Shown piece by piece: positions 8,680-17,763 of a stretch of DNA of 64,000 nt. How positions within the stretch are numbered: position 1 is the first letter of the stretch; every line of letters begins with the position of its first letter. The DNA lies in contig JAEPMA010000011.1 in the NCBI GenBank assembly GCA_017644185.1, forward strand, positions 53,345-117,344, written 5' to 3'. Made by a program: the position numbers and the translations under genes. This stretch comes from Rhodospirillales bacterium. GTDB taxonomy: Bacteria; Pseudomonadota; Alphaproteobacteria; Rhodospirillales; Casp-alpha2. Below the pieces are notes generated by a model, which saw nothing but the letters and a program-made list of their open reading frames with translations, was not told the origin of the DNA and searched no databases.

Positions 8680-9402
8680 TTATGACTTTAAGAGCACATC
8701 CCGGGCTTCGTTGATTTTTGCCGCCAAATAGGCCGAACCGCCGCGATCCGGATGCAGACCGGCGATAAGTCTATGATGTGCCGAACGGATTTCGTCCTCG
8801 GTTGCTTTTTCTTCGAGACCGAGGATTCTGAGGGCCTCGGCGCGGGACATTTTTCCTGCGTTCTCCGAAAAAGAATCGTTCTCCGATCCACCGGCAGTTT
8901 CCCCTTCGCCCCGCCAGTCCGGATGCATCCGGTCCAGAAACGCGGCCAATAACCGGGCCGATTCGCCGTCTTCGGCGCTGTAATCGTCATATAAATCGAG
9001 CAGATCGTTCAAGGAGAGCGCGCTTAACTGCGCCCCTTCGTGGCGTCCCTTGCGCACGACACCGTCCATATCACCGCTATCGTGATCCAGTTCCATGTCC
9101 AGGAACGCGCTCGTCACCTGGCTGGTTTGCCCCGAACCGCCGCCGCCCGACATTCTTGAGAAGTTCTTCGCCATCCGCGCCGCCTGCCGGGCCCGCATCA
9201 ACCAGGGCAGCAGCGCCGGCAACGTCCAGAGCGCCCAGGTAAACCGCCCCGTCACGATGAAGAACAGGATAACGATCCCGACGAGCCCAAGAAGCACCCA
9301 TTTCAGGGTACGGGCGATGCTTTTCGGTTCCGCCGAAACGAACCACTGCATCGCCAGCAACAGCCCCGCCATCACGGCGATCCCCAGGATCAGATAACTC
9401 AT
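8680..9402 (-). CDS. Membrane-anchored J-domain protein, Pam18/TIM14-like (TimB-like)
   Basis: A 240-residue protein with two N-terminal hydrophobic segments (about 3-21 and 34-67), a Gly-rich turn (85-92), an acidic linker and a C-terminal J domain (about 186-240). The J domain has the HPD triad at 217-219, and its end, HPDRGGSAYLAAKINEARD, closely follows the mitochondrial Pam18/TIM14 signature rather than a general DnaJ. There is no Gly/Phe region or zinc finger. It probably stimulates DnaK at the inner membrane; alphaproteobacterial relatives have been called TimB. The ATG overlaps the stop of the upstream VWA gene (ATGA), so the two are translationally coupled. Confidence 0.8.
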   Translation of the reverse strand: MSYLILGIAVMAGLLLAMQWFVSAEPKSIARTLKWVLLGLVGIVILFFIVTGRFTWALWTLPALLPWLMRARQAARMAKNFSRMSGGGGSGQTSQVTSAFLDMELDHDSGDMDGVVRKGRHEGAQLSALSLNDLLDLYDDYSAEDGESARLLAAFLDRMHPDWRGEGETAGGSENDSFSENAGKMSRAEALRILGLEEKATEDEIRSAHHRLIAGLHPDRGGSAYLAAKINEARDVLLKS

Positions 9403-10121
9403 GATTTGGAACCACCCATTTGATGGGTGAGTTTGAGGACCGCGCCACCGTCCCGCTTCGCCTTGTCTTCGAGCGCCGCGCGCCCGCCCGCGGCGTAAAC
9501 CGCGACAGCGGCCAGCAGTTCGCGAAGCACGTCCGCACTTGATGAGTCGAAGTTCATGCAGGCGCCACCCGACAACTGCGCGATCTGCTTGAAGGCGAAT
9601 TCGGCAACGGGGTCATGACCCTCGTGAAAGATAAACGCGGGCACGCCCAGCAACCCGAGTTCACCGGCAATCTTTCCCAGCTTGTCGACGTCTTCCTCGA
9701 CCATGTCGCCGACAAATACCAGCGCATTCAGGTGGTCGCGCTTGGCCTCGTTGACGGCGTGTTGAAGGACCTTGCCGATCTGCGTCTCACCGGCCAGGCA
9801 GAAAACCGATGTCATCAGTTTCAGAAGCTCTTTTTCGTTGTCGGTCCAGCGCCCGACCCTGAATTCGCCGAAACCGCGATAGAACGCGAGCTGGATATCC
9901 AGTCCGCCCAGCGCCGCCGTCTCGACGAACATCTGCCCCTGGATACTCGCCGCCTTGTCCCATGTCGGTTGGCGACTGGCGGTGGCATCCATCGCAAAAA
10001 GCAATTTCCCCCGCCTGCCGCCCGATTGGGTGCGTTTGGGGGTTGCCGCCACCTTCGACAAAAAGGCGTCCACATCCTGCGCGCGTTTACGTTTATCCGG
10101 CAGATCGTCGGCCAAAACCAA
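9399..10121 (-). CDS. VWA-domain protein
   Basis: A von Willebrand factor A-like protein of about 240 aa. The first strand ends in a metal-ion adhesion motif DATAS (Asp45, Thr47, Ser49), and the second conserved acidic loop is visible as FVGDMVEED. No signal peptide or membrane segment is seen, so it is probably cytoplasmic. The only start codons before the domain are TTGs at 10121 and 10115; AGGAAAGG precedes them, so a TTG start is used and the exact one is uncertain. It is coupled to the downstream J-protein and follows mipZ, suggesting co-expression; the partner is unknown. Confidence 0.7.
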   Translation of the reverse strand: MVLADDLPDKRKRAQDVDAFLSKVAATPKRTQSGGRRGKLLFAMDATASRQPTWDKAASIQGQMFVETAALGGLDIQLAFYRGFGEFRVGRWTDNEKELLKLMTSVFCLAGETQIGKVLQHAVNEAKRDHLNALVFVGDMVEEDVDKLGKIAGELGLLGVPAFIFHEGHDPVAEFAFKQIAQLSGGACMNFDSSSADVLRELLAAVAVYAAGGRAALEDKAKRDGGAVLKLTHQMGGSKS

Positions 10122-10193
10122 ACCTTTCCTATCCCACTCAAGAGATAAGCAAAATTAGCGGAAATGCGAGGCTCTGACGATGATTACAGGCGA

Positions 10194-11036
10194 TTACCCG
10201 TGCGCACTTTGCTGTCGGACCGGTACTGGGGGCAGATTCAAGCCATCGATGATCGAAAACACCTCGTCCCGGGCCGCCACGTGCGACCGGCTGAGCGGCG
10301 CACCGCCCGCGGCCTGTTTCAGATCGAGAATCGTCAATCCGACCAGGAACAGCTCTCTGAAGATCACGCGCTCGGAAAATCCCGGCAGCACACGAAAACC
10401 GAGACGTTTGGACAGATCACGGATCGCCCTTTCGACCTCGCGTTTGTTGTAGGCGTCCAGGTTCGACAAGCGGTTCCGCATCACCACCCAATCGATGGAG
10501 CCGCCGTCGCGCTGCGCCTTGACCTTTTTGGCTTCCCATATGGCTTCCGAATAATGGCTCGGCCCCTTGATCTCGGCACTCTGCCCGTCCATGTGCGCGA
10601 GCCCGTCCAAATCGACGAAACTGTCGTTCATGGGGGTTATCAATGTGTCGGCGTACGTGTGCGCCAGGAACGAAAGCTTGTTGGCCGCCCCTGGGGTGTC
10701 GATAACAACCATGTCGTGGTTGAAGGCGGCGCCTTCGATCAGGAGCTGCAGGCGCTCTTTCTCAGCTTCCTGCTCGGAATCGGTCATCCCCTCGATACGG
10801 TGACTAGCGGCGCGGTGATGCTCGGGCACGGGATAATCCCGGCCGAGCTTCTTGTTGAACATTTCCCTGTTCGCGATGTAGCGGCTGAGCGTGCCCTGAC
10901 GGCCGTCGACGTCGATGGTCGCGACCGTATAGCCCTGCATCATCAGCCCAATGGCGAGATGCATGGAGGTGGTCGACTTGCCGCTGCCGCCTTTTTCGTT
11001 CCCGACGACAATCACGTGCGCTTGATTTGCTGTCAC
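10194..11036 (-). CDS. mipZ: Division-plane positioning ATPase MipZ
   Basis: A ParA/MinD-superfamily ATPase that in Caulobacter forms gradients from ParB at the poles and blocks FtsZ assembly away from midcell. The deviant Walker A NEKGGSGKST (Lys15, Lys20) is at the N-terminus, followed by DVDGRQGTLSRY, IDTPGAANK and the family-specific TPMNDSFVDLDGL, DWVVMRNRLS and FRELFLVGLTILDL. These distinguish it from ParA and MinD. The GTG at 11034-11036 has a GAGGGG site about 8 nt upstream and is preferred over the TTG five codons earlier. It lies between a molybdopterin oxidoreductase (24 bp upstream) and the VWA/J-protein pair. Confidence 0.92.
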   Translation of the reverse strand: MTANQAHVIVVGNEKGGSGKSTTSMHLAIGLMMQGYTVATIDVDGRQGTLSRYIANREMFNKKLGRDYPVPEHHRAASHRIEGMTDSEQEAEKERLQLLIEGAAFNHDMVVIDTPGAANKLSFLAHTYADTLITPMNDSFVDLDGLAHMDGQSAEIKGPSHYSEAIWEAKKVKAQRDGGSIDWVVMRNRLSNLDAYNKREVERAIRDLSKRLGFRVLPGFSERVIFRELFLVGLTILDLKQAAGGAPLSRSHVAARDEVFSIIDGLNLPPVPVRQQSAHG

Positions 11037-11060
11037 GACTGCCCCCCTCAAAGCCGTCTT

Positions 11061-13130
11061 TTACCCGGCGCGCATCCACACGGCCGTGTCGTGGAACACA
11101 GCGCCTCCATTTGGGTATGCACGATCAGCGCTTATCAATACGTTAATGCCGAGGCCGTTTTTGAAATGCCGGTTCGGCCAGATTCCCTCAACCACGACCG
11201 TGTCGGGCTGCAACCCGTCAAATGTCTTGGCGTGGACCGTGACCTCGCCCAGATCGTTCCCGAGGGTCACCTCGTCATCATCCTTAAGATTAAGCTTCGC
11301 CATCGTATCCGGATGGATCAAGGCCGTCGGCCGACCTTCTTTCTTCTGAGACGAGGGCGTCTCGGTGAATGAGGTGTTCAAAAAACGCCGGGCCGGCGCG
11401 GCGACCAGACGGAACGGCTTTTCCGGGGTCGCCACGTCGATCACGTCGAAATGATCGGGCAATACCGGCATGTTCTTGTACGCCTTGCCGATCTTCGACC
11501 AGTCGGGTTTGAAATGGAACTTGCCGTCGGGGTTCTTGAACCCGTTCAGGAAGTGCGCCTCGTCGAACGACTGCGAACAATCCACCCAGCCGGCGGCGTG
11601 CACTTCCTCCGCACCCGGATGTCCGGTCGCGCGCAGCGTGCGGTCGATGATTTCCCACGGGCTGAGATCGAAAAGCTCGTAGTCGGACCCCAGACGCTTC
11701 GCCAGCGCCGACAGCACATCGACATTGCAGCGCGCCTCACCGACAGGCTCGATGACGGCCTTGGCGACTTGAAGATAAAGGTGCCCGCCCCCTTGATAGA
11801 GGTCGTCATGCTCCAGAAATGTGGTCGCCGGCAGGACGATATCGGCATAGGCCGTCGTCGCGGTCGGGAACTGCTCGTGCACACACGTGAACAGGTCTTC
11901 ACGCTTCAATCCCTCGATCACGCGATGGGTTTCGGGGGCGACCTCGGCGGGGTTGATGTTCTGCATGATCATGGCGGTGACCGGCGGGCCGCCCAGAAGG
12001 CTCTCTTCTTCCCCCAAGAGGACGCGGCCGATCCTCGACATATCGAGTGCGCGTTTCGAGGTATCGACAAGCTCGAGCCCCCTGACCAGCGTCTGGTTGA
12101 CCGCGTACATACTGCGGTTGGAGTGCAGTGCGCCCCCGCCCTCGTACTTCCACTTGCCGCCCACGGCGGGGAGGCACGACACGGCGTGCATGTTGGCGGA
12201 GCCGTTGCGTGAGCGCGTGAACCCGTAACCGACACGGGTATAAACGCGGTCAGTCTCCCCATACGCTTTCGCGAAGGCTTCGATCTCATCGACGGTCAGA
12301 CCCGTGATCGCAGCGGCCCATTCGGGACCGCGCGACTTGAGATGCGCTTCAAGTTCATCCGGCACGTCGGTGTACGTCGCCATATAATCGCGATCCGCGT
12401 AACCGTCCCTGAACATCACATGCATGACCGCGCACGCCAAAGCGCCGTCGGTGCCCGGTTTAAGGCAAAGGTGCACGTCGGCTTGCTGTGCCGTCGGGGT
12501 GCGGTAAGGGTCGATCACATAGAGCTTGGCACCCCGGTTCTTTCGCGCCTTGGCGATGTGGGTCATGACGTTGACCTGTGTCGATACAGGGTTACCGCCC
12601 CACACCACCAGCATATCCGCGACCTGCATTTCGCGCGGATCGGAACCGGTGATCCTGCCGCATCCCGCCAACCAGCCGGAAACGGCGGTGGCGACGCAGA
12701 TGGTCTCGTCCTCGCGGGAATATCCGAGCGCGTGGCGGAAGCCATGAATGATATCGCGTTGAACGAGGCCCATCGTACCCGCGAAGTGATACGGCCAGAC
12801 GGTTTCGGGCCCGTGCTTCTGTTCAGCCTTCATAAAGGCTTCGGCGACGATATCGAGGGCGTCGTCCCAGCTGACCGGCTCGAACTTCGCCTCCCCCTTC
12901 GCGCCGACACGCCGCAGCGGCTGGGTCAGCCGGTCGGGGTGGTGCACCCGCTCCCGGTAGGCTGCCACCTTGGCGCAGATCACGCCGTCGGTGTAATCGT
13001 TCATCGCGTTGCCGCGGACCTTCCCGATACGGTCAGGTGCGACTTTCTCGATCTCGAGGGCGCAGGTCGACGGGCAGTCGTGCGGACATACGCTACGGAG
13101 CCATTGGGGTTGATCATCGAAAGGAGCCAT
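11061..13130 (-). CDS. Molybdopterin-dependent oxidoreductase
   Basis: A DMSO-reductase-superfamily enzyme carrying bis-MGD molybdenum/tungsten and one 4Fe-4S cluster. The cluster cysteines are at 15, 19, 23 and 52 (C-x3-C-x3-C-x28-C). There is no twin-arginine leader, so it is probably cytoplasmic, which fits formate-dehydrogenase- or assimilatory-type members better than periplasmic reductases. The C-terminal third has the dinucleotide-binding domain (TPEKPFRLVAAPAR). The start at 13128-13130 removes a low-complexity extension that runs through the divergent gene. The substrate is not identifiable. It may head an operon with mipZ (24-bp gap). Confidence 0.88.
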   Translation of the reverse strand: MAPFDDQPQWLRSVCPHDCPSTCALEIEKVAPDRIGKVRGNAMNDYTDGVICAKVAAYRERVHHPDRLTQPLRRVGAKGEAKFEPVSWDDALDIVAEAFMKAEQKHGPETVWPYHFAGTMGLVQRDIIHGFRHALGYSREDETICVATAVSGWLAGCGRITGSDPREMQVADMLVVWGGNPVSTQVNVMTHIAKARKNRGAKLYVIDPYRTPTAQQADVHLCLKPGTDGALACAVMHVMFRDGYADRDYMATYTDVPDELEAHLKSRGPEWAAAITGLTVDEIEAFAKAYGETDRVYTRVGYGFTRSRNGSANMHAVSCLPAVGGKWKYEGGGALHSNRSMYAVNQTLVRGLELVDTSKRALDMSRIGRVLLGEEESLLGGPPVTAMIMQNINPAEVAPETHRVIEGLKREDLFTCVHEQFPTATTAYADIVLPATTFLEHDDLYQGGGHLYLQVAKAVIEPVGEARCNVDVLSALAKRLGSDYELFDLSPWEIIDRTLRATGHPGAEEVHAAGWVDCSQSFDEAHFLNGFKNPDGKFHFKPDWSKIGKAYKNMPVLPDHFDVIDVATPEKPFRLVAAPARRFLNTSFTETPSSQKKEGRPTALIHPDTMAKLNLKDDDEVTLGNDLGEVTVHAKTFDGLQPDTVVVEGIWPNRHFKNGLGINVLISADRAYPNGGAVFHDTAVWMRAG

Positions 13131-13162
13131 GGCGGAAATGTACCCCCGCCCGCGCCCCCCAT

Positions 13163-13191
13163 CAAGCGGCCCCGCAGCCCTTGACCGCTTG
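13163..13191. promoter_or_regulatory. Inverted repeat in the divergent 109-bp promoter gap
   Basis: CAAGCGG (13163-13169) and CCGCTTG (13185-13191) form perfect arms in the gap between the divergent molybdopterin oxidoreductase and FAD oxidoreductase genes. The flanks (C-rich left, GGGGCGGG right) extend the symmetry imperfectly. It could be a shared operator; no regulator is adjacent. Confidence 0.35.
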
Positions 13192-13239
13192 GGGGCGGGA
13201 GAGGAAAATCCGGCTTCAGACTTTCCTGACGGAGTTCTC

Positions 13240-14352
13240 ATGGTCGATAGAGTTGGATGCGTCGTTATCGGCGCCGGTGTGGTCGGTTTGGCGTCGGCGC
13301 GGGCGCTCGCCATGGCGGGGCACGAGGTCATCGTTCTCGAAAGCGCGGATATGATCGGGACCGGCACCAGTTCCCGCAATTCCGAGGTCATCCACGCCGG
13401 CATCTACTACGGCAAGGATTCCAACAAAGCGCGGCTCTGCGTCAAAGGCCGCGACATGATGTACGCCTATTGCGAAAGCCACGGGATCGAGCACAAACGC
13501 TGCGGCAAACTGATCGTTGCCACGGACGATTCTCAGGTCGAGCTTCTCGACAACATCAAAGGCCGCGCCGCGGTCAACGGTGTCGACAATCTGACGTTCG
13601 TGGATGCGAACAAAGTCCTCGAAATGGAGCCCAACGTGACGTGCCACGGCGCGTTACTGTCCCCGTCAACGGGACTGGTCGACAGCCATAGCCTGATGCT
13701 TGCCTACCAGGGCGAAGCCGAGGATCATGGGGCGATGATCGCCTTCAACAGCCCCGTCATCGGCGGTGAGATTCGCAACGACGGCATTCTTCTGCGCGTC
13801 GGTGGTGACGAACCGATGGAGCTTCTTTGCGATCATGTCGTCAATTCGGCGGGCCTTTATGCGCAGACGATCTCGCGCAGCATCGAGGGCATTCCCGCCG
13901 ACAGCATCCCCGGCCAGTATTTCGCGCGTGGTGTTTATTTCACTTTGGGGGGTGGCAAACCGCCGTTCACACGCCTGATCTATCCTGTGCCCGACCCGCT
14001 GGGCGGACTGGGTGTACACGTCACCATCGATCTGGGCGGACAGGTCAAATTCGGCCCCGATGTCGAATGGATCGACAAGGTCGATTACACCGTCGACCCC
14101 GCCAGGGGTGAGTTGTTTTACGAATCCATCCGCAAGTATTGGAAAGGTTTGCCCGACGGTGCCCTTCACCCCGGATACGCGGGGGTACGCCCGAAAATCC
14201 ACCCCAAGGGATCGCACGCTACGGATTTCATGATCCAGGGCCCGGACGCACACGGGATTAAAGGTCTGGTTAACCTGTACGGAATAGAATCCCCTGGTTT
14301 GACGTCCTCGTTGGCGATCGCCGAGGATGTGGTGAATTTGTTGCCCGCCTGA
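13240..14352 (+). CDS. FAD-dependent oxidoreductase, L-2-hydroxyglutarate dehydrogenase-like
   Basis: A 370-residue DAO-family flavoprotein. The dinucleotide motif GAGVVG is at 11-16, and SRNSEVIHAGIYY a little later is the typical flavin-contact stretch of L-2-hydroxyglutarate dehydrogenase/LhgO proteins. The C-terminus (NLYGIESPGLTSSLAIAE) is the conserved FAD-capping segment. The expected reaction is oxidation of a 2-hydroxy acid, with electrons to the quinone pool. The ATG at 13240 has GGAG 5 nt upstream; the longer frame from 13129 crosses the promoter gap. No obvious partner is adjacent. Confidence 0.85.
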   Translation: MVDRVGCVVIGAGVVGLASARALAMAGHEVIVLESADMIGTGTSSRNSEVIHAGIYYGKDSNKARLCVKGRDMMYAYCESHGIEHKRCGKLIVATDDSQVELLDNIKGRAAVNGVDNLTFVDANKVLEMEPNVTCHGALLSPSTGLVDSHSLMLAYQGEAEDHGAMIAFNSPVIGGEIRNDGILLRVGGDEPMELLCDHVVNSAGLYAQTISRSIEGIPADSIPGQYFARGVYFTLGGGKPPFTRLIYPVPDPLGGLGVHVTIDLGGQVKFGPDVEWIDKVDYTVDPARGELFYESIRKYWKGLPDGALHPGYAGVRPKIHPKGSHATDFMIQGPDAHGIKGLVNLYGIESPGLTSSLAIAEDVVNLLPA

Positions 14353-14383
14353 CCATGTTCTACGCGGGCTGGGATCGGATGTT

Positions 14384-15517
14384 ATGCCGACGGCGAAAAC
14401 CGCACTGAAATCGATACCTGTCTTGCTGATGGCGCTCGCTTTTGCGGGTCCGCTTCCGGCACAGCAGCTTCAACCGGGTGATCCCGGCTATGTCCGTGTG
14501 CAGGGGACAGACCCGGCTCTTGCCCCACCCCCGATTATCGCGCCCGCTCGCGAACTGATCGACTACCGCGAAGAGATGCGGACCTTCATCCAGAAGATCT
14601 CGACGTACGCCCGCCAACAGAAACGGAATTTCATTGTCGCCGTACGCGACCCTGAAGAACTGATCATTAAGCGCAACCTGCAGGACGAGAACATCGTTTC
14701 TCCGGCGCGCACGTTCATGCGTTCCGTCGACGCGCTCATGTATGACAATGTGTTCATGGGTTATAAGGCCGTCGATCAGGCACCACCGGCCGAAATCCAA
14801 CAGCAGATATTGAGCAGCATAGACCGCGCGAAACGGTCCGGCCTTCCAGTTTTAACGATGGAATTCGCGACGAAACCGGCCGACATCGACCGGGTTTATC
14901 GTAGTGCCAATCAGCGTGGCGTCGTGGCCGCCGTGGTGTCGCGTCCGACCAGCGACCTGACGGATGTGCCCGCCTATCCGCGCCGCCCGAATGACGAGAA
15001 CCCGAACAATATCCTGTCGATGGAGGATGTGCAGAACTTCCTTTATCTCAGCGATCCTGCCGCGATGGGCCGCCAGGACCAGTTCGCTCTCAAAGTCCAC
15101 GATACCAACTTCGATCTGGTCATCGTCGACCCGTTTTCGGGCCGTGATCCGCTATCGAAGCAGGCAGTCGAAACCCTGAAATATAAGAAACTCGGCGCCC
15201 GCAGGCTGGTGTTCGCACGGATGGATATCAGTTCTGCCGCCAGTTACCGTTATTACTGGCAGCCGGGTTGGGCCGAAGGTTCCCCCGGCTTCATCAGTGC
15301 CCCCTTCCCCGGTGATCCGGACCGCTATTTCGTCGAATACTGGTCCCCCGGTTGGCAGCAGGTGATTTTCGGGAACGAGAACTCGTTCCTGTATGGTTTG
15401 ATCCGGCAGGGCTATGACGGTGTGCTTCTCGAGGGCATGCGCAGTTATCTGGCCTTCGAGGGTAATGTCGAAGTCGAGCAGGAATTCGCGCCGCTCGCCC
15501 TGAAACCGGACAACTGA
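14384..15517 (+). CDS. Exported TM1410-like / GH114-like protein
   Basis: A 377-residue secreted protein with a signal peptide (about 1-26, hydrophobic LLMALAFAGPLPA). The mature part matches the TM1410/MJ1477 family, also known as the cysteinyl-tRNA-synthetase-related extracellular family and related to GH114 endo-alpha-1,4-polygalactosaminidases. Features include ALKVHDTNFDLVIVDPF, conserved ARMDISSAASYRYYW, YFVEYWSPGWQQ and the C-terminal GYDGVLLEG, where the acidic residue is the likely barrel carboxylate. A role in surface polysaccharide turnover is inference. An Asn/Arg/Pro-rich insertion lies near residues 190-205. It starts 31 bp after the FAD oxidoreductase and may be co-transcribed. 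Confidence 0.7.
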   Translation: MPTAKTALKSIPVLLMALAFAGPLPAQQLQPGDPGYVRVQGTDPALAPPPIIAPARELIDYREEMRTFIQKISTYARQQKRNFIVAVRDPEELIIKRNLQDENIVSPARTFMRSVDALMYDNVFMGYKAVDQAPPAEIQQQILSSIDRAKRSGLPVLTMEFATKPADIDRVYRSANQRGVVAAVVSRPTSDLTDVPAYPRRPNDENPNNILSMEDVQNFLYLSDPAAMGRQDQFALKVHDTNFDLVIVDPFSGRDPLSKQAVETLKYKKLGARRLVFARMDISSAASYRYYWQPGWAEGSPGFISAPFPGDPDRYFVEYWSPGWQQVIFGNENSFLYGLIRQGYDGVLLEGMRSYLAFEGNVEVEQEFAPLALKPDN

Positions 15518-15589
15518 CGCACGTCTCTTCCCCCTGTTAAGACCGCCCCCCGTTTGCTATCACAAGAACGGGATTTGGGAGGATCACAC

Positions 15590-17239
15590 ATGCCCTTGCT
15601 GCATGATGCCGGCACCTACGAGGCCGTGCGCGATGCCTTTGAATGGAACGTGCCGGAACGGGTCAACATGGCCTGGCAGGTGTGCGACCGTCACGCCGAT
15701 GCGACCCCCGATAAAACCGGCCTGATCGTTGCCGCCACGGATGGTAAGCGCCGCGAATATTCATGGCTCGAACTGCAGCGTCTTGCGAACCGCATGGCCA
15801 ATTTCATGACCGCCGAGGGGGTCCAGCGCGGCGACCGTGTCGGTATCCTTTTGACCCAGAGTGTCGAGGCCGCGACCAGCCACGTGGCGTCATGGAAGAT
15901 GGGCGCGATCTCGATCCCGCTGTTTTCCCTTTTCGGGGAAGAAGCCCTCGCCTTCCGGCTCAGAGACAGCGGCGCGCGGGTCATCGTCACGGAAGCGCAG
16001 CACTATCACAAGATCGAAGCGATCCGCGATCAGCTCCCGGATTTGAAGCTCGTTTTATTGACCGACGGAAAAGGCGGCGACGGCGTCCGGGATCTTTGGC
16101 AGGGACTGGATAAGGCATCGGATACCTTCACGAACGTCGATACGTTAAGCACGGACCCGTCGTATATCGTTTACACCTCTGGGACGACGGGAAACCCGAA
16201 GGGGGCCCTGCAAGGTCACCGCTCGCTTATCGGGCATATGCCGGCGGTGGAATTCTTTCACGACTTCCTCCCCCAACCCGGTGATCTGATGTGGACGCCC
16301 GCCGACTGGGCGTGGATCGGCGGGTTGATGAACTGCCTGATGGGGGCATGGTTCCATGGGGTGCCGGTTTTGGCCTACCGGGGCGGCAAGTACGACCCCG
16401 AAGCGGCGCTCAAATTAATGGCGGAATACGGGGTCAGAAACACCTTCATGCCGCCGACGGCGTTGAAGATGATGCGCGCGGTGAAGAACATCCCGTCGTT
16501 CGGCGCGAACCTCCGCACCATCGCCTGCGCGGGGGAGCCGATGGGGGCGGAACTGCTGGATTGGGGCCGTGAAGCCTTCGGCATCACCTTCAATGAGTTC
16601 TACGGCCAGACGGAGTGCAATCTCGTGGTGGCCAACTGTCAGAAGGTGATGGAGGTCAAACCGGGCTCCATGGGCCGTCCCATTCCAGGCCACGATGTCC
16701 GCGTCATCGACAAGGATGGAAACGAGGTCCCGGTCGGTACCGTCGGTCAGATCGCGGTGCGCGCGCCCGACCCGGTGATGATGTTGAAGTACTGGAACAA
16801 CCCGGAAGCGACCGAAAACAAATATCTGGGCGAATGGCTTTTGACCGGCGATCAGGGTCAGCAGGACGAGGACGGGTACCTGTGGTTCGTCGGACGCGAC
16901 GACGATGTGATCACGTCATCAGGATACCGAATCGGCCCGGGCGAGATCGAGGACTGCCTGACCAAACATCCCTCAATCGAACTGGCGGCCGCGATCGGTG
17001 TACCAGATCCGGTCCGGACCGAAGTCATTAAGGTTTTTATCAAGCTGATGCCCGGCAACAACGGTTCGCCGGAATTGGAAGAAGACATTCGCGGATTCGT
17101 TAAAACCCGCCTCAGCCCGCACGAATACCCAAGGCTCGTCGAATTCGTCGACGAACTGCCCCTGACCTCAACCGGAAAGATCAGGCGAAAAGATCTACGA
17201 GACCGGGAAGTGGCCCTGAAGGCCGGCAAGCCCGCTTAA
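15590..17239 (+). CDS. Acyl-CoA synthetase (AMP-forming)
   Basis: An ANL-superfamily adenylating enzyme of 549 aa that activates a carboxylic acid to its CoA thioester. The P-loop-like YTSGTTGNPKG is at 195-205, followed by the FNEFYGQTE adenylate motif, the WLLTGDQG hinge and the C-terminal catalytic lysine in STGKIRRKDL. There is no N-terminal ACS domain, so it fits medium-chain/acyl-CoA synthetases rather than classical Acs. The ATG at 15590 follows GGGAGG at about 8 nt. A hairpin lies just after the stop. The substrate is not determined. Confidence 0.9.
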   Translation: MPLLHDAGTYEAVRDAFEWNVPERVNMAWQVCDRHADATPDKTGLIVAATDGKRREYSWLELQRLANRMANFMTAEGVQRGDRVGILLTQSVEAATSHVASWKMGAISIPLFSLFGEEALAFRLRDSGARVIVTEAQHYHKIEAIRDQLPDLKLVLLTDGKGGDGVRDLWQGLDKASDTFTNVDTLSTDPSYIVYTSGTTGNPKGALQGHRSLIGHMPAVEFFHDFLPQPGDLMWTPADWAWIGGLMNCLMGAWFHGVPVLAYRGGKYDPEAALKLMAEYGVRNTFMPPTALKMMRAVKNIPSFGANLRTIACAGEPMGAELLDWGREAFGITFNEFYGQTECNLVVANCQKVMEVKPGSMGRPIPGHDVRVIDKDGNEVPVGTVGQIAVRAPDPVMMLKYWNNPEATENKYLGEWLLTGDQGQQDEDGYLWFVGRDDDVITSSGYRIGPGEIEDCLTKHPSIELAAAIGVPDPVRTEVIKVFIKLMPGNNGSPELEEDIRGFVKTRLSPHEYPRLVEFVDELPLTSTGKIRRKDLRDREVALKAGKPA

Positions 17240-17256
17240 GCCGGATTATGCCGCCA

Positions 17257-17275
17257 CCCCGCGACAACCGCGGGG
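17257..17275. terminator. Hairpin between convergent genes
   Basis: Perfect CCCCGCG / CGCGGGG arms with a 5-nt loop lie between the convergent acyl-CoA synthetase and the small minus-strand gene. The stem is strong and GC-rich, but no T tract follows on either strand, so intrinsic termination is only possible. Confidence 0.4.
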
Positions 17276-17285
17276 CGCTGGGAAA

Positions 17286-17525
17286 TCAGGCCATCTGCAA
17301 TGGCTTTACCGACGCGATCACGAATCCCTCATCTGACGGGAAACGCTTACCGACAAGCTGGCGCGCCTCATCCGCTGTTTCAGCGAGGACGTCGCGAACC
17401 TGTTCATCTGCCCAGTGATCGTCGAAGAAGTCATGGCTCATGTTCTCTTTCACGAGAGAACGAACCTCTTTGTTATATATGGAGACCTCAAAAACCTGAT
17501 CTCCATTATGCGGCGTACGTTCCAT
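17286..17525 (-). CDS. Small conserved-looking protein of unknown function
   Basis: A 79-residue acidic soluble protein with no signal peptide or membrane segment. The ATG at 17523-17525 has a clear AGGGGG site 8 nt upstream, which supports it as a real gene. The sequence suggests a beta strand (VFEVSIYNKEV), a helical middle rich in Asp, Glu and Ala (DEQVRDVLAETADEARQLVG) and a final strand (GFVIASVKPL). I do not recognise the family. The 238 bp upstream (17526-17763) is AT-rich, shared with the divergent isomerase gene, and has no gene that I can see. Confidence 0.65.
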   Translation of the reverse strand: MERTPHNGDQVFEVSIYNKEVRSLVKENMSHDFFDDHWADEQVRDVLAETADEARQLVGKRFPSDEGFVIASVKPLQMA

Positions 17526-17763
17526 GTACGAACCCCCTATGCGGTCGTCTAACGCGCCTCCCCGGGGACATCTTCTGGGTCGTTATTAATGACCCTTATG
17601 TGACAATGGTTATGAGAACAGTTTTTTCTGTCAATGCGAAGAAACCGTTAAATCACAATTTTTTCCCGAGAAATTTTATTTCGTGGCAAAAACGCAACAC
17701 CTCAACCCTTGCAGCGCGCCCGTGAACCCTAGAGAGTATTGAAAACAATGACTCAAAGGGAGG

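Noticed and set aside
13131..13403. N-terminal extension of the molybdopterin oxidoreductase as a possible signal or extra domain
   Set aside because: The extension overlaps the divergent FAD oxidoreductase coding region, is low-complexity Ser/Thr/Pro sequence and has no twin-arginine motif.
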